Assembly: GCA_030765045.1 (NCBI GenBank)
Contig: CM060970.1
Coordinates: forward strand, 50,092,076 to 50,156,075
Reading direction: 5' to 3'
From: Tenodera sinensis
Taxonomy: Eukaryota; Arthropoda; Insecta; Mantodea; Mantidae
DNA: 64,000 bases
The position numbers and the translations under genes were made by a program. Positions 1-11,149 of the stretch are shown in pieces. A model generated the notes under the pieces. It worked only from the letters and a program-made list of their open reading frames with translations. It had not been told where the DNA came from and did not search any database. Each line of letters begins with the position of its first letter. The stretch's first letter is position 1.

Positions 1-385
1 CCGATAGGTTTCTTCCAGGATTGGAAGCGTCGGCGAGCGTCGCGGCAGCAGCATGGCAGGGGGAACAAATGCGCTCTGAAAATCTCGTCCCCGGATTGGA
101 CGGCGAGCCTACTGGTTTCAGGGCCCCCCATGGGAGTTCCGCTTCCTCCTTGGGAATACGAACCCGAAGGTGTGGGAGAGGAATCGGGCTGAGGTAGCCT
201 TCACCGGGGTGCTTCTAACTGGGAAAATGTAGGAACCCTGTCCTCTGCTCTGTCGTGGTAAGGTTTCGGCCGCCCTTCGGATCCATTCACCTCACCATCC
301 TCCCTGGGGCGGGGGGTGCCCCGCCAAGGACATATACATAACAGATCGCTTTTCGATCGAAGTGCTAAGTCCCTCTCCACAAGGT
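1..385. other. GC-rich stretch, unidentified
   Basis: This stretch is clearly more GC-rich than the AT-rich DNA that follows. It has runs such as ggggcggggggtgccccgcc near 305-325. No open frame with a recognisable domain was found on either strand. It could be the truncated end of a transposable element or a CpG-rich host segment; the window edge prevents a decision. Confidence 0.3.
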
Positions 386-424
386 CTCATTGAGTCATGA
401 CTTCAGCCTACTCCTGCATGTCTT

Positions 425-655
425 CCGCGTTCTGGGGGTAAGGTGCCAGCCTCTGATTCTCAAAGTTGCCGGTTCTAACTTACCAGAAGGCGATAGATTC
501 TTTTGTGGGGTAAAAATTCTTAGTATGGCTTCCTTTGGAAGGGAAATAAAGCCAGTGGTGCTGCGTCATATATTTACTAGTATGATAGAGGCCTTCAATA
601 TAATATGGGACGCTCAGAATCATACCAATTAAAGAACATCCATAAATAAAAACTA
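425..655 (+). mobile_element. SINE-like repeat, copy 1 (pair with 30785-31055)
   Basis: The stretch aligns by eye with 30785-31055. Both copies share, in order, a tRNA-like head, a 'tagatt/gacatt ... gggNtaaaaat' block, 'atggcttcctttggaa', a 'gtgNtgNgtcata' block, 'atgggacgc' and 'aaagaNcatcca'. The head (ggtaaggtgcc then ccggttctaac) is compatible with a degenerate tRNA promoter. Two dispersed copies with a common layout support a SINE. The family name is not known to me. Confidence 0.6.
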
Positions 656-2527
656 AATTTTTACTCTTACATATTCGATCAAACGTGTAATGAAACCATT
701 TCTTAAACTTTAATCCGATATACATAAGATAGTTGGAAACAAAATAGTTTGTGAAACAGACGTAAAAATCAATTATAGTAGATGAAGTAATGTAAATTTA
801 GCACATACAATATTTTTCGCTGAGGAAAAGGCTTAATTAAACTTGGGGACAAAAGTGCGTTTTTAGCAGTTTTCAAATCTGCGTACCGAAAATGTACACT
901 GTGGTAGTTTCATTAACTAAATGTCAATATTCACTTCAGTGAACCGTTATAACCGTAATAACTCATAATGAATGTCGTAGGTTTAGAAGTAATTATGTAT
1001 GTGGAACACAGTTTCAGACAATCATTTCCTAACGAGCTGTTACTCACATTAAACTAATATTGTTATGATAATGACCAACAAAGCTAAATTTAGCCAATTT
1101 CAGAAGCCAGGAGCTTGACAGATCGTCAGCGGAGCGAAACATACCACTGACAGCCCTGGCTTTAGCTGTCAGTGACTTGCCTCTCTCCGGAGACAGCCTT
1201 AATGGATTATGTCACAAAGATGTTATCCTTCATTAACTGCCATCTGTTTATCCGGAACTTAATGTCAGACGGTTACTTAGATACATCCCATCTGTAGCGT
1301 CTTCGTTTGACATCATAAGAACCAAATCTACGGGTGAATTACCGAGCAATATTGCACTATCCACATTTGGTTTGTGAGACTTACTGTATAGAATATCTAT
1401 ATCGAACATTTAAGAGACATTCCTCACATGTAAAAGAAGAAAATACAATAGAACCCTGAAATAACCGGTTCTTGGGGAACATGCTTTAGCCACGATTCCG
1501 CAGTATAGTGAGGTTAAAAGTGACAAAACTCGATCCCGCGTAGATGCTGGGAAACATTCATGCAGCAATAAACTACAGTACATTGTAAAGTATGTAATAT
1601 ACGGTAACGTACACCACTTTTAAATGCAATTACACACCAGTTATGCTACGGGTGTATTCAAGTCCTGCAACCGACCTTAATTTATATAGCACATACAATT
1701 ACATTGCAACCATTTTACACTAACCTAATTTAGCGTATAGTTTGATTGTTGCAAGATGGAGATGGATATTGTTCGAATCATCTTGCTTCTCCATACACAG
1801 AATCATCTTGTTTATGGTATTTATCACTTCACTAACATGTAGAATATCTCGTTATTTCGGGAAATTCTTAGCAATACAGTGGTCAAGGTCAATGCTAGGA
1901 GTAGCGTAAAGTATATTCCAGTTCCCCTCTTAGAATACAATTTTAAACTCAACTTTCAAAAATAAAAAATACAGAAATAAAGATTACAATATATTTTCGG
2001 GGACATACTTTCCCCCACGTTAAATCCAACTCCTCGGTATTTGGGACCGCATTATTTCGGGCTTCCACTGTATGTCCAAAAAGTAAAATTCACGTCAGGA
2101 CTCATCAATCGCCGTCACACTGAATCCCGGATGGACTGATGTATCCCTGGAAAACTGCGTACTGTTTCGCTGTCTTCCACAATACAAGAACAAGATTCTC
2201 AGCATCTTGTATGCCAGATAAGGATATGCCAGTTATGGATCTTGCCATTGCGTCTTATAGGAATTGAAATAGTAATTAATATATAGTGCGTTTGTAGCTC
2301 GACCGGACCGCCTCGCGGCGGCACCGAACCGGACGAGTGCCGACGCACTCTCCACCAGAATTACGCCTAAAGGACCGGGAAGTAATGGGTACGGAACACT
2401 TATTGTACTAACTGATATTAAGCCTAGCATCAGAACAGATGTTGAAATTGATGACTTTCAACGCGAACACATTTCCTGTATCTCCGAAAACAATACTGGT
2501 TTACTCGCAAAAGTTTATGTTGACTGA
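656..2527. other. AT-rich DNA without recognised features
   Basis: No coding frame with a recognisable domain was found. A short GC-rich island lies at about 2295-2385 (gaccgcctcgcggcggcacc) in otherwise AT-rich sequence; it resembles neither the SINEs nor family A. Confidence 0.4.
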
Positions 2528-2668
2528 TTGCCTGTCCTCCTCTCATGATATTGTCGTTCAATTCTTGTAACGTGTGCCATTTTATGCGTACACTATCCTT
2601 TAACGTTTTCCATAAATAAAAATTGCATGGAGATAAATCAGGTAAACGAGGTGGAACAATTTTCCACT
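2528..2668 (-). pseudogene. Mariner-type transposase fragment
   Basis: The minus strand reads PPRLPDLSPCNFYLWKTLKD followed by a WHTLQELNDNI block. This is the segment around the third catalytic aspartate of mariner-family transposases (PPRSPDL-x-P-x-D-F-x-L-W). The usual Asp before FYLW is Asn here, so the copy is dead as well as truncated. Nothing upstream or downstream restores the rest of the gene, and no terminal inverted repeats were found. Confidence 0.65.
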
Positions 2669-3500
2669 AATTATTATGCCCCCCATAGGCACTTCTCAAT
2701 TCATGCACAAAATTTGAGCAGTATACTATATAGCTCAATCCTACTGAAAATTAAAATATAACAAAATGTTTGTTATTTTATAAACTATAATTGCCCAACA
2801 AACACCATCAGTCTCTAGCAGGAAGAACAAATGATTATTTTAAGGTACCTAAATAATTTCTTCGCTTTAACGGACACTGAACGTGTTTTCTAAACCCTTT
2901 GTGTATTTAATTTTTTAAAGCTAAGCAAATGTTCTATTTTGAAGTCAAAGATTGAAATTTAAGTCACATAAATGGAGCATATTCTGGAAAAATTCTAGTA
3001 GCATAGCACAACAGTTAATGCACTTGCAGCAGGTAGTGTGCTAAAAATGTAAAGTCGAGAAAAGCAATTTTTCTACACACCTGCATCATGATCGGATATT
3101 TCAGCTGGTTTCTTTACAAATGTATAAATCTTGCCAGTCGATAATTCCGGTATCAGTTTAGAAAGCCGTTAATAACTCGTTGCTTTTTCGCGCCTCAGAT
3201 TATGCAACTCTTCTGAATTAAAACTGTATAAATTTTAATGTTCAATTAAATAGCACAAAATTATTAACGCTTTGAAATATTCACAATTTAAAGAAATTTG
3301 GATTGTTACTTACATAAACGCTTATATATACTGTGCAACCTAAAAATATTGTTTACTGGCCGGCCCAAATAACGTAGCTGTCGACGGGCCCTTAAACCCA
3401 ATACACTCACTCACCAACTCGCTAACTCACTTGCTCTTTGCTGGTTCTAAGAGGGCTGCGGGTTGGCAAACTGATTGGTTTTCAAATAGGAACCACTGTC
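2669..3500. other. AT-rich DNA without recognised features
   Basis: There is no open frame or repeat that I recognise. Homopolymer-poor AT-rich sequence runs up to the tandem repeat that starts near 3514. Confidence 0.4.
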
Positions 3501-3513
3501 TAGAAACATAATA

Positions 3514-3850
3514 CATACAATTTTCCATGGATGAAGTAGAAATGCACTATATTACATTCACACAGTTTTCTCTACTCACTGTTCTCTTCCGAAACACAAT
3601 CACATTAATCTTTCCCTGTTCGCCCTTCAACATACACTTCATACAATTTTCGATGACTGAAATATAAACGTTACACATTACATTCACACAATTATGTTTA
3701 CTCACGTTTCTTTTAGGAAGCACAATGTATTTATTTCTCTTATCCCTGTTCCACAAAGAATCCATACAATTTTCTATATTATTGACTAGAAATGCAACGT
3801 CTTATATTCTCAAAATTTTCTCTATTTACTTTTTTCTTTCTGTGATATTT
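3514..3850. repeat. Imperfect tandem repeat, ~125-bp unit, ~2.7 copies
   Basis: The phrase catacaattttc recurs at 3514, 3640 and 3763, giving periods of 126 and 123 bp. Within each unit the same sub-phrases follow in order: gaaatgca/ataaacg, 'ttacattcacaca', 'tttactcac', 'gaaNcacaat' and 'ccctgtt'. The third unit is degenerate and fades out near 3850. This is a minisatellite-like tandem duplication, not a coding region. Confidence 0.75.
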
Positions 3851-4590
3851 GGTATTGTTCAATAGTGAGTTTGCTTAGTGTTTTCCCAATATTTTTATCT
3901 ATTCATTTTGTTTGTTTTGGTTTCTTTATTGCATACAACGTAAGGTTAAAGTTGGGATAAAATCGACAAACCACGGACCATTTCAGGTATTTCAGGTAGT
4001 TCAAACGACTTATCCTACTTACAAGAATATAAGCAACGCACTGTATTTCAATAGAGCAAGGAAAGCTATATAACATTTCTATTTCAGAAATAGGGCTCAA
4101 TTTCAGAGGAACTTGGCCATCATTCCCATTTAAATGGAAATTCATCATTCGTACCGCCGCGCCGTGTTGGACTGCACTATTCTCAAAACGTCATTGAATT
4201 CTGCCTACCACTTAGCTGCCATCATAATATTTTCATAACGTTTTAAATGTTTGCAAATCCCCATCGTTGCGGTGGGATAGGATAATACCATGTACCTAAT
4301 AACACTGTCACAGCCATTATTCATTAATTGGGAAAAACCACACCGCATTTAGCCTATGTGGTCGTGATATCGAATCGTGGCTGTATTGATATGAAACTTT
4401 AATATGTGGAGAATAAAGCAATCGACTTTACAGAATATTTGAGTAAGGGAGGATTGTTCACCAAATTTTGGATGTAGAAACTGCGCAGCACTGTGATGAA
4501 AACTAATCGCAGAGCCTTCATTGGTGTATATCAAAGTTCTGTTTTTATTACTGGAATCCGCAGATACATATGCCTTATTCGTTAACTGCT
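3851..4590. other. AT-rich DNA without recognised features
   Basis: Nothing recognisable was found on either strand. Short open frames here have no domain signature. Confidence 0.4.
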
Positions 4591-4595
4591 AATAA

Positions 4596-4800
4596 TCTCC
4601 TCTCTTCCTCTCTCTTCCCCTTTCATTTCTTACTGTCTCTCCTCCTGCTCCATCTCTCTCCCTCCCTAAATCTCTCCACCTCTGATTTTGCTTCTTTCAC
4701 CATTTTCCTTAATTCTCTTCTCTTACCTCTCCCATTCTCTCCCCCTCTTCCATTCTATCGTTTCCCACTCTATCGTCATTTACTCCCAGTCATTCTCTGC
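4596..4800 (+). repeat. Polypyrimidine (CT-rich) tract
   Basis: For about 200 bases the + strand is almost only C and T (ctctcttcctctctcttccc and similar), interrupted by scattered purines. It makes a long open frame rich in Leu, Ser and Pro, which is an artefact of composition. It is simple-sequence DNA that could adopt unusual structure. Confidence 0.7.
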
Positions 4801-4913
4801 CTTTCTACGTACGTTATATATAACATGATGTTTTAGTAATATTAAAACACAAGTAAGTACTTTTTAACATACATAATTATGTAGTGACAACGCCGTTCGT
4901 GCTTTTTATTATA

Positions 4914-5900
4914 CAGGGTGATTTATGAAGAACTGACACATTTATTTCTTTCAAAACGAGTTATGCTAGTGACAACTTATGCCTGAGCTGCAGAGGAATT
5001 TTGTGAGATCATTTACCTCTATAGCAAATGTTTAAAATGTCTTCCATCCTGCATAAGGCACAATTCAACATATCGTTATTTGTTATGGCCACTCGTTGGA
5101 GGACTGTTAATAGCTTGAATCTCCTGTGTAATTTTGTGCTGCAGATCTTCCGATGTCTGCGGACGTGTAACATAAACTCTGTCTTTTAAGTAACCCCATA
5201 GAAAGAAGTTCGGCGATGTCAAATCCGGAGATCTTGGAGGCCACAGGTTCCAGGAAATTTTCTGATCGTCAAACAAACCGGCAGCTAGTGCCATAGATTC
5301 GTTTGATGTATGGCATGTAGCACCGTCCTGCTGAAAATAACACTCCACGAAGATCTGTCGGTATTCTCATTGTTATAAAAAAATTGTACCGCTGTTCTCT
5401 GTGCAGATATAGCGCACCAAACTCCAATTTTAACCGAGTGCATAGGTGCTTCATGAATAACATGTGGATTTTCACTGGCCCAATAGCGTGAGTTATTTCA
5501 GTTCATATAGCTGGATATGTTTGCTGACGATGTTTGCCTTTTTCACTCACCAGAGATTCAGTTGTTTCCAATTTATTCACCAGTCCCAGTATTGTGTTTC
5601 TTTGGGGAGAATTCTGAACACCAAATTCTCTCTGGTAGGCCCTGTGAGTAGCTGTAATTGAATTCATAATCCACTATTGCTTTACAAAGAAATGTAGTTC
5701 GTTTAATTTGTACTCCGTTGATTAGAACAAAATCTCAAAAACAGTTGCCGACAATGAAACTAACAATTGCGATTAAAACATTGCGCATCTAGTGGCAGGC
5801 AATCGAAACTCTAGAACCTTAATTTGTTGCTAAAATTGGGGCATTGAGTGAATTTTGTACAGAATAAAGAAAGAAATGTATTAGTTCATAAATCACGCTG
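4914..5900 (-). mobile_element. Mariner-like element with TIRs, decayed transposase
   Basis: The ends are inverted copies: cagggtgatttatgaa at the left, and the complement of ttcataaatcacgctg at the right, with the similarity running on for about 40 bp. Each end abuts TA (4912-4913 and 5901-5902), the Tc1/mariner target. The minus strand carries transposase pieces: a KIGVWCAIS-like segment near 5400, then at 5076-5348 QQDGATCHTS (second Asp) and WPPRSPDLTSPNFFLWGYLK, where the third Asp is replaced by Asn. A frameshift near 5340 and missing N-terminal parts make it inactive. It is 987 bp long, somewhat shorter than a full mariner. Confidence 0.8.
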
Positions 5901-6638
5901 TATAACCGCAAATATATATTACCTTGGAAATAGTTTATCTACAAGAAATAAAAGCTTTGGATAGGTTTTTAGTGACACTTCATTTAATATCAGAAATTCT
6001 AATCATCTGAGCCTGCTGTGTTTTAGACATGTTTATTAAAATGCTAGTGTTTGTGCTGCGACAAGATGAAAACCTTGAGTACAGAAACTAAATGTTTAAC
6101 CAACCCGCGTCACCGACAGCACTATAAAATATGGAGATTCTATTAGTGATGTTTTGAAAACCGTTAATAACTGTTTCAAGATTAATGTGAATTTAAATAG
6201 ATAAAATACTTGACACTTAATTGTGTCCATTTCGTATGGCTGTTTAAACGATCGTTATTTGTATCGCAATGTTACAAAGTGGTAAGGAAAAAGTTCAATA
6301 ACTCTTTAAATATTCATCCAATCGAAATGTTGTTATTACAAAACTTAACATCGTGGGTAAAAACATTTGCTAAGGAACATTTTTGCTAAAACTCCCAAAA
6401 AAGGCAAGTTATTTTGATTTATTCAATCTTGACCCCATTAGAAACCCTCCACCTCAATGGTCTATTTTTTAGGTGGGACCAACTATCAAAGGTACTACAT
6501 ACACCAATTTTCTTAGAAATCGGTATGGTCATTGATGAGGTGGTAACACACATATAGCGTTTATAACAATAAAGTAGGATATGACAGGGGGACGCCTTGG
6601 CACCCCCCCCCCCCCTGTATACGCGCCTGACTGCATAC
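5901..6638. other. AT-rich DNA without recognised features
   Basis: No domain or repeat was recognised. A C-homopolymer run (14 C) sits at 6602-6615 just before the LINE remnant. Confidence 0.4.
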
Positions 6639-6639
6639 A

Positions 6640-7375
6640 TATATAATATCTTTATATATACCGATGATTCTCTGTATAATGAACATGTAGGTTCTGGTGT
6701 TTACTGTAATTCTATGCTTCGTGTGGTAAACTCAAAACCAACTTTGGTGAAGAGATACAAGCAATATATATTGACCTCTCCCAACTACTTATCAGAATTA
6801 GCTCATTCGAAAAACCTGTTACACTCTGCGATTCAAGCTCATCAATCCAAGCAATTGCAACGTATAAATATCAACAATAGTATATATTGAAGATCTATTT
6901 AAAAACTGGAGAGAGGGGGAAGGTAAATTAAATTGCAATGGATCCCATATCACATTGGATTAAAAAGAAATGAAGCTGATAGTATGCCAAAAAGGGAATA
7001 TTAAATAAAAATATTTTCATTCGGCAAGACTAAATATTACATCCTCTTTCAGGATTGAAAGAACTGAATTCCTCACCAGACTAAACAGTGAAAAGAAATG
7101 AACTAACATCCTCAGCAATAAAGACTACACCAGAATTACTTCGAAGTGAAACTGTTGCAACATTCCAAAAAAATATAACAATGATTGTCTTGCACACATT
7201 ACACCGGATGAAAATAATCTTCTCGTCGAACTGGCTGTGTCAAGAAAATGCAATTCAAAACTGGGAACACCTTAGTACATGTTCTGCTCACCTACAATTT
7301 TGGGACAAGTCAAATGGACAATTGTATTTAGAAGCCAGGAGGTTAATGACAAGTTTTCAACAGCCTTAACATTAG
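6640..7375 (+). pseudogene. Non-LTR retrotransposon (LINE) RNase H/C-terminal remnant
   Basis: The + strand reads IYTDDSLYNEHVGSGVYC at 6655-6712, matching the first RNase H motif of LINE polyproteins (YTDGS with Gly changed to Asp). Then LQWIPYHIGLKRNEAD at about 6935-6982 corresponds to the WIPSHIGLKGNEEAD motif. Downstream, after several frameshifts, a piece near 7330-7350 (EARRLMTS) resembles the family's C-terminus. Reverse transcriptase is missing, so this is a 5'-truncated, heavily mutated copy. The LINE at 58434-62499 carries the same order of motifs and the same C-terminal ending (ARGLMTS). Confidence 0.7.
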
Positions 7376-8160
7376 ATTAAATAAACAATATATTTAAGTC
7401 TTGTAAACTTTTGTCTGCACCAGGAACGTAAGCTGTCACTCAACTGAACAGAATTGCTAGAATGAGATAAGAGAACCTCTATCATACCCTGATCTTCGAA
7501 GACATTTAATATTCATCTTGTTTTCTCCATTCTCAAAAGACTTCACGTCACAGTTCCATAGAAGTTGGGTATGCCTGTGATGGACTATAAGCTAATGGTC
7601 AACTGTTATGCTTGAATATCCCCATTCCACTTTGCTCATCCACCGCAAACTTTTGTGTTAACCTAGTTTATAAACAAAAACGATGACAGAGCGTTGGGAC
7701 GCCGGGTGTCACGCTATGTTAAACACCCTTAATGTATCCCAGAGACAACAAAGGGGTCGACAAATTGCACTAGCACGCTAATCTGGAGCTCAAACAGTTG
7801 GTATCTGCATCTTACACCACTTGTCCATTCATGCAACCTAATGAACACTCTTTGTGAATATTCCTCCGCGCATCAGTAACAAATTCATTCTGTTGCACGA
7901 TTCTAAAGTTTAGGGAATGCAGCAGCCAAGTTTTCTTTGTTCCATAAGGCCCATGCTCTTCTTTAGTCGTATACGTAAACAGAAGACGAATAACACATGC
8001 ATAATGTCTTACAATTATTCTGATGCTACGTTTACATGACCACCTATACCCATTGTTCAACAAACTATCCTTTACAAAGCTTATTCTTCTGTTTACTTCA
8101 CTTAATTAAGATAAAACATTGTAGAAATTGGAAAGAGAACATCAGACTGAAAAATTTAAT
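7376..8160. other. DNA without recognised features
   Basis: There is no supported gene or repeat. Open frames on the minus strand near 7812-8063 have no domain signature. Confidence 0.35.
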
Positions 8161-8230
8161 CACATAGCTGGGATTTTAACCACGAATCTTCCGGTCTCTG
8201 TCCAGTTGCTCTAAATTGAGACGATATTCT
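8160..8230 (-). repeat. tRNA-like SINE remnant
   Basis: Read on the minus strand, the stretch has the layout of a tRNA-derived SINE head: tttagagcaactggacagag, then a ggttaaaatccc B-box-like block. A closely similar layout (ctctaaccactgag / gatccccagttgc) occurs at 8780-8875. Only the tRNA-like part is visible. Confidence 0.45.
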
Positions 8231-8779
8231 TTTTATGTCCTCAAAACCAAATGCGAAATTTTGAGGCCTTGGAAGCAGATCCTCTTATGTTTAGAGAATA
8301 AATAGCAACGGTTAGCAAGATGGACGTGAATGAACTTGTCTGAAATAATTAATACAATTTGTTTAGTTAAAAACTTAACTAAAATGTCATAAAGCATCAA
8401 AAAAATATATCCGTTTACGAGTTCTGTCCATGAGTGTTATTTCTAATTGGACACACTTACAAACATCGACCCAAGACCACGATCCGCAGAAGGAAAAGAT
8501 TCACAGCTCCACAACTGCAGTGAAGCTGAAACATTTAAATATTAATATAAAACCGCTACAAACTACTGATCTACCATGGCAACATGACAGTACGATACTA
8601 AATTCTCTAGTTTCACATTTTTTCCAGTAAACCACAAGATCTCTAATTAATACGAGCTAACGTGCTCTAATGGCGAGTTACGAGTGCTGTAAATTAAGTC
8701 TCGTGCTTCATAGTTTAACCAACTGTAGTATCAATCAATGGCAATTAATTACTTCTTTCACACTAGCCGTGTTAGGACA
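8231..8779. other. DNA without recognised features
   Basis: Nothing recognisable was found on either strand. Confidence 0.35.
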
Positions 8780-9540
8780 AAGATTAGAAAGTTAGAATTA
8801 AGACTCAAAATCAAAACCACAGCCGGTGTTTGAGCCAAGGATCCTCCGATCCCCAGTTGCTCTAACCACTGAGCACATGGGCGTCGGCAGATTTTTTTCA
8901 GGGAGGGGGTCCGAATATTCGAATGTTGCGATTAAACAATATTAATTCACTATTCTGCTGTAGAAAATGTCAAAGAGAGTTGTAGTATTTGTTGTGGATA
9001 ACCGTAATAATTTGTGACAAACAAAAATTATTGATTTGATTGCCGCATTATATTAGAGGTTTTATTTTCGATCTCAGTCAGTAGGAATTCTCATGAACTT
9101 CAACTATAAACATTTGTACAAAAAATCGTATAAATATTGCTGAGGTATGAAACCATTGTTGATTGCAACAAAATAAACATTTATAATTGTCAGTATGGAA
9201 ATAATGTCCACGAAATCAATTAGTAAAGGCATTTAGCTACTAATTGAAAATGATTAATTCCTTATTTACATTAATGATGTCAATAATATCACTGGCGAGC
9301 TCATTTGTACCGCAAGCGCTATGAAACAATCAAATATTATCTTTTGTACCGGTATCCTGAGAAAAACTTGTTGTTCGCGTCAAAATTAAAACAATAGTCT
9401 AGTAATTAGTAATTAAATGCACATTAAATTTAATAATTTCCAAGGGGGTCCGTGCCCCCCCCTTCACGACGCCCATGACTAAGCATGTTGCTATGATGTC
9501 ATGGTAGCTGGTGGTTTCTCATCCCCAGAGCGCGATATAG
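8780..9540 (-). mobile_element. tRNA-derived SINE copy, split by the hAT-like element
   Basis: The left part (to 8875) ends in ccccagttgctctaaccact gagca, a typical minus-strand tRNA-like SINE head with an anticodon-arm-like block. The right part resumes at 9478 after the hAT-like element. The extent of the right part is uncertain because no second full copy is available for comparison. Confidence 0.45.
8876..9477. mobile_element. hAT-like non-autonomous element (MITE) with 8-bp TSD
   Basis: The ends are perfect inverted copies over 11 bases (catgggcgtcg ... cgacgcccatg), followed by a G-rich or C-rich subterminal tract (gggagggggtcc / gggggtccgtgcccccc). The flanks are an 8-bp direct repeat with one mismatch: actgagca at 8868-8875 and actaagca at 9478-9485. 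An 8-bp duplication is the hallmark of hAT-superfamily insertion. The 602-bp interior is AT-rich and has no transposase frame, so it would need a transposase in trans. Confidence 0.7.
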
Positions 9541-11149
9541 GTTAGCTGAGCACGTAGAATGAATGACGTAACCGGTATCGTGCAGCCATCGTATATGCAC
9601 GCGCATCAGTAGACGCCTGCAGCTGCGTACCTACGAGAGAGCAACAGAAGAACCCATGTGCAATAAACGTTGCCTTTTTGCACAACCTCCCGCCCTCTAG
9701 CCATGACAGACCTGAATAAAGTCTTAATATACATATGCGATGTGGCGAAATGTTTTTGTCGAGTGAACTACGGATCTATAGAGAAGAGAATATTCATCCT
9801 ATTTTTTCTAGTCTGAGTAAGTTAGAGCAAACATCAATTATTAAAAACCACATAAAATCAAGGCTAAGGTTATACTGAGCTGGACAGCCCTTGTACGTAC
9901 GGGAGGGTCCTTGTTTATGCATGAGGTCGGGGCATCATGCGTGTTGTGTTGCCTATACTGCAGGGGCCGGTACATGACATCGCGGCTCTCTAATGGTTTG
10001 TAAAGCTCTACCCCTTCCCCTTCTCTCATCGCGTCTCGCAGATCTGGACTATGACCAACATTAGTCACACCCTGCGTTTCTGCAAGCTTCAAGAGTTTAA
10101 TTACATTTATGCGAATAAGTGCGTGGTGTATTTTTTGGAAGCTATAAGCGTTTAGTTATCGTCTCCGTGAATTAGAGGGCCGTATTTTATACTGTTTCTC
10201 TGTGTAAATTAGACCGTAATAAAGAATACTATGTCATATAAGCACAACATATTTTTTTTTCCACAAAATACATGCACTGCTAATGAAGATACAAAATGAG
10301 GTATATAATTACAAAACCCGGCTTAACCACCAGAAGAGAAGAGAACCGTGTTTCCTCTCTAGTTAAGGAAGTTAGCAAATTATAATTTTAGCTTCATGTT
10401 TTTACAGTGCCTCATAGCGTTATAAAAATCTATGAAGCTCAGCATCATTTCACATATGAGTAGCAAATTATCGAAATCCGACAAGTCCACTGAAAATTGA
10501 AGCTTATTTAAGAGCCGTTCCTTTTAAAAGGTATCCAATCATAACATTGTAATCTTTGAAGCAGTTTTAAAGGGCTAATTTCTCATAACTATAAGCAATA
10601 TTTAATACGTCAACGCATGTCGGAGTCTTATTGTTTGTACAAATGCTATGATGTGGATCACCTTTTGTTTTATCTAAATAATTATTATAATTATAAAATT
10701 CTTTCTCATACTGAATCATACGTATACTGTCTTCATTTTTAACAATTTCATGTGGACTTAAAATTAGCTATGGAAAGTTCATATAGCACTTTCTGGAATT
10801 CCGTTATAAAATTGAAGGATATGCCCGAATAGCCTCAAGTGGTGGGTGTGTTTGAATAAGTTGGGAACTTGAAAAGTAACATAATATTAAATAACTGTCA
10901 TATACTTATATAGTATAAATTGTTTATGTTATTATAGCTTCATAGCTATATTCTCCTCATTTTTGAACCATTTTAGGCTTTAAATTAACTATGGTGAGCT
11001 CTCCTGTATTTGTGTTATAAAAGTCGCAGATATTTTCTCCATTATATCTTCAAATTCCCTTCTTATTATTTTCCAAAATGTATTATGATTACTCCCCATT
11101 TCTCCTCCGGTATTCCCCCATCCCATTCACTTCCAGGTTAATAGGATAA
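9541..11149. other. DNA without recognised features
   Basis: The composition is mixed. The part at 9540-10090 is relatively GC-balanced with restriction-like palindromes but no domain-bearing frame; 10100-11149 is AT-rich. No repeat family from elsewhere in the window was recognised here. Confidence 0.35.

Noticed and set aside
4570..4836. Leu/Ser/Pro-rich 88-residue frame with a signal-peptide look
   Set aside because: It comes from the polypyrimidine tract; there is no domain, no splice-site context and no similarity to a known family.
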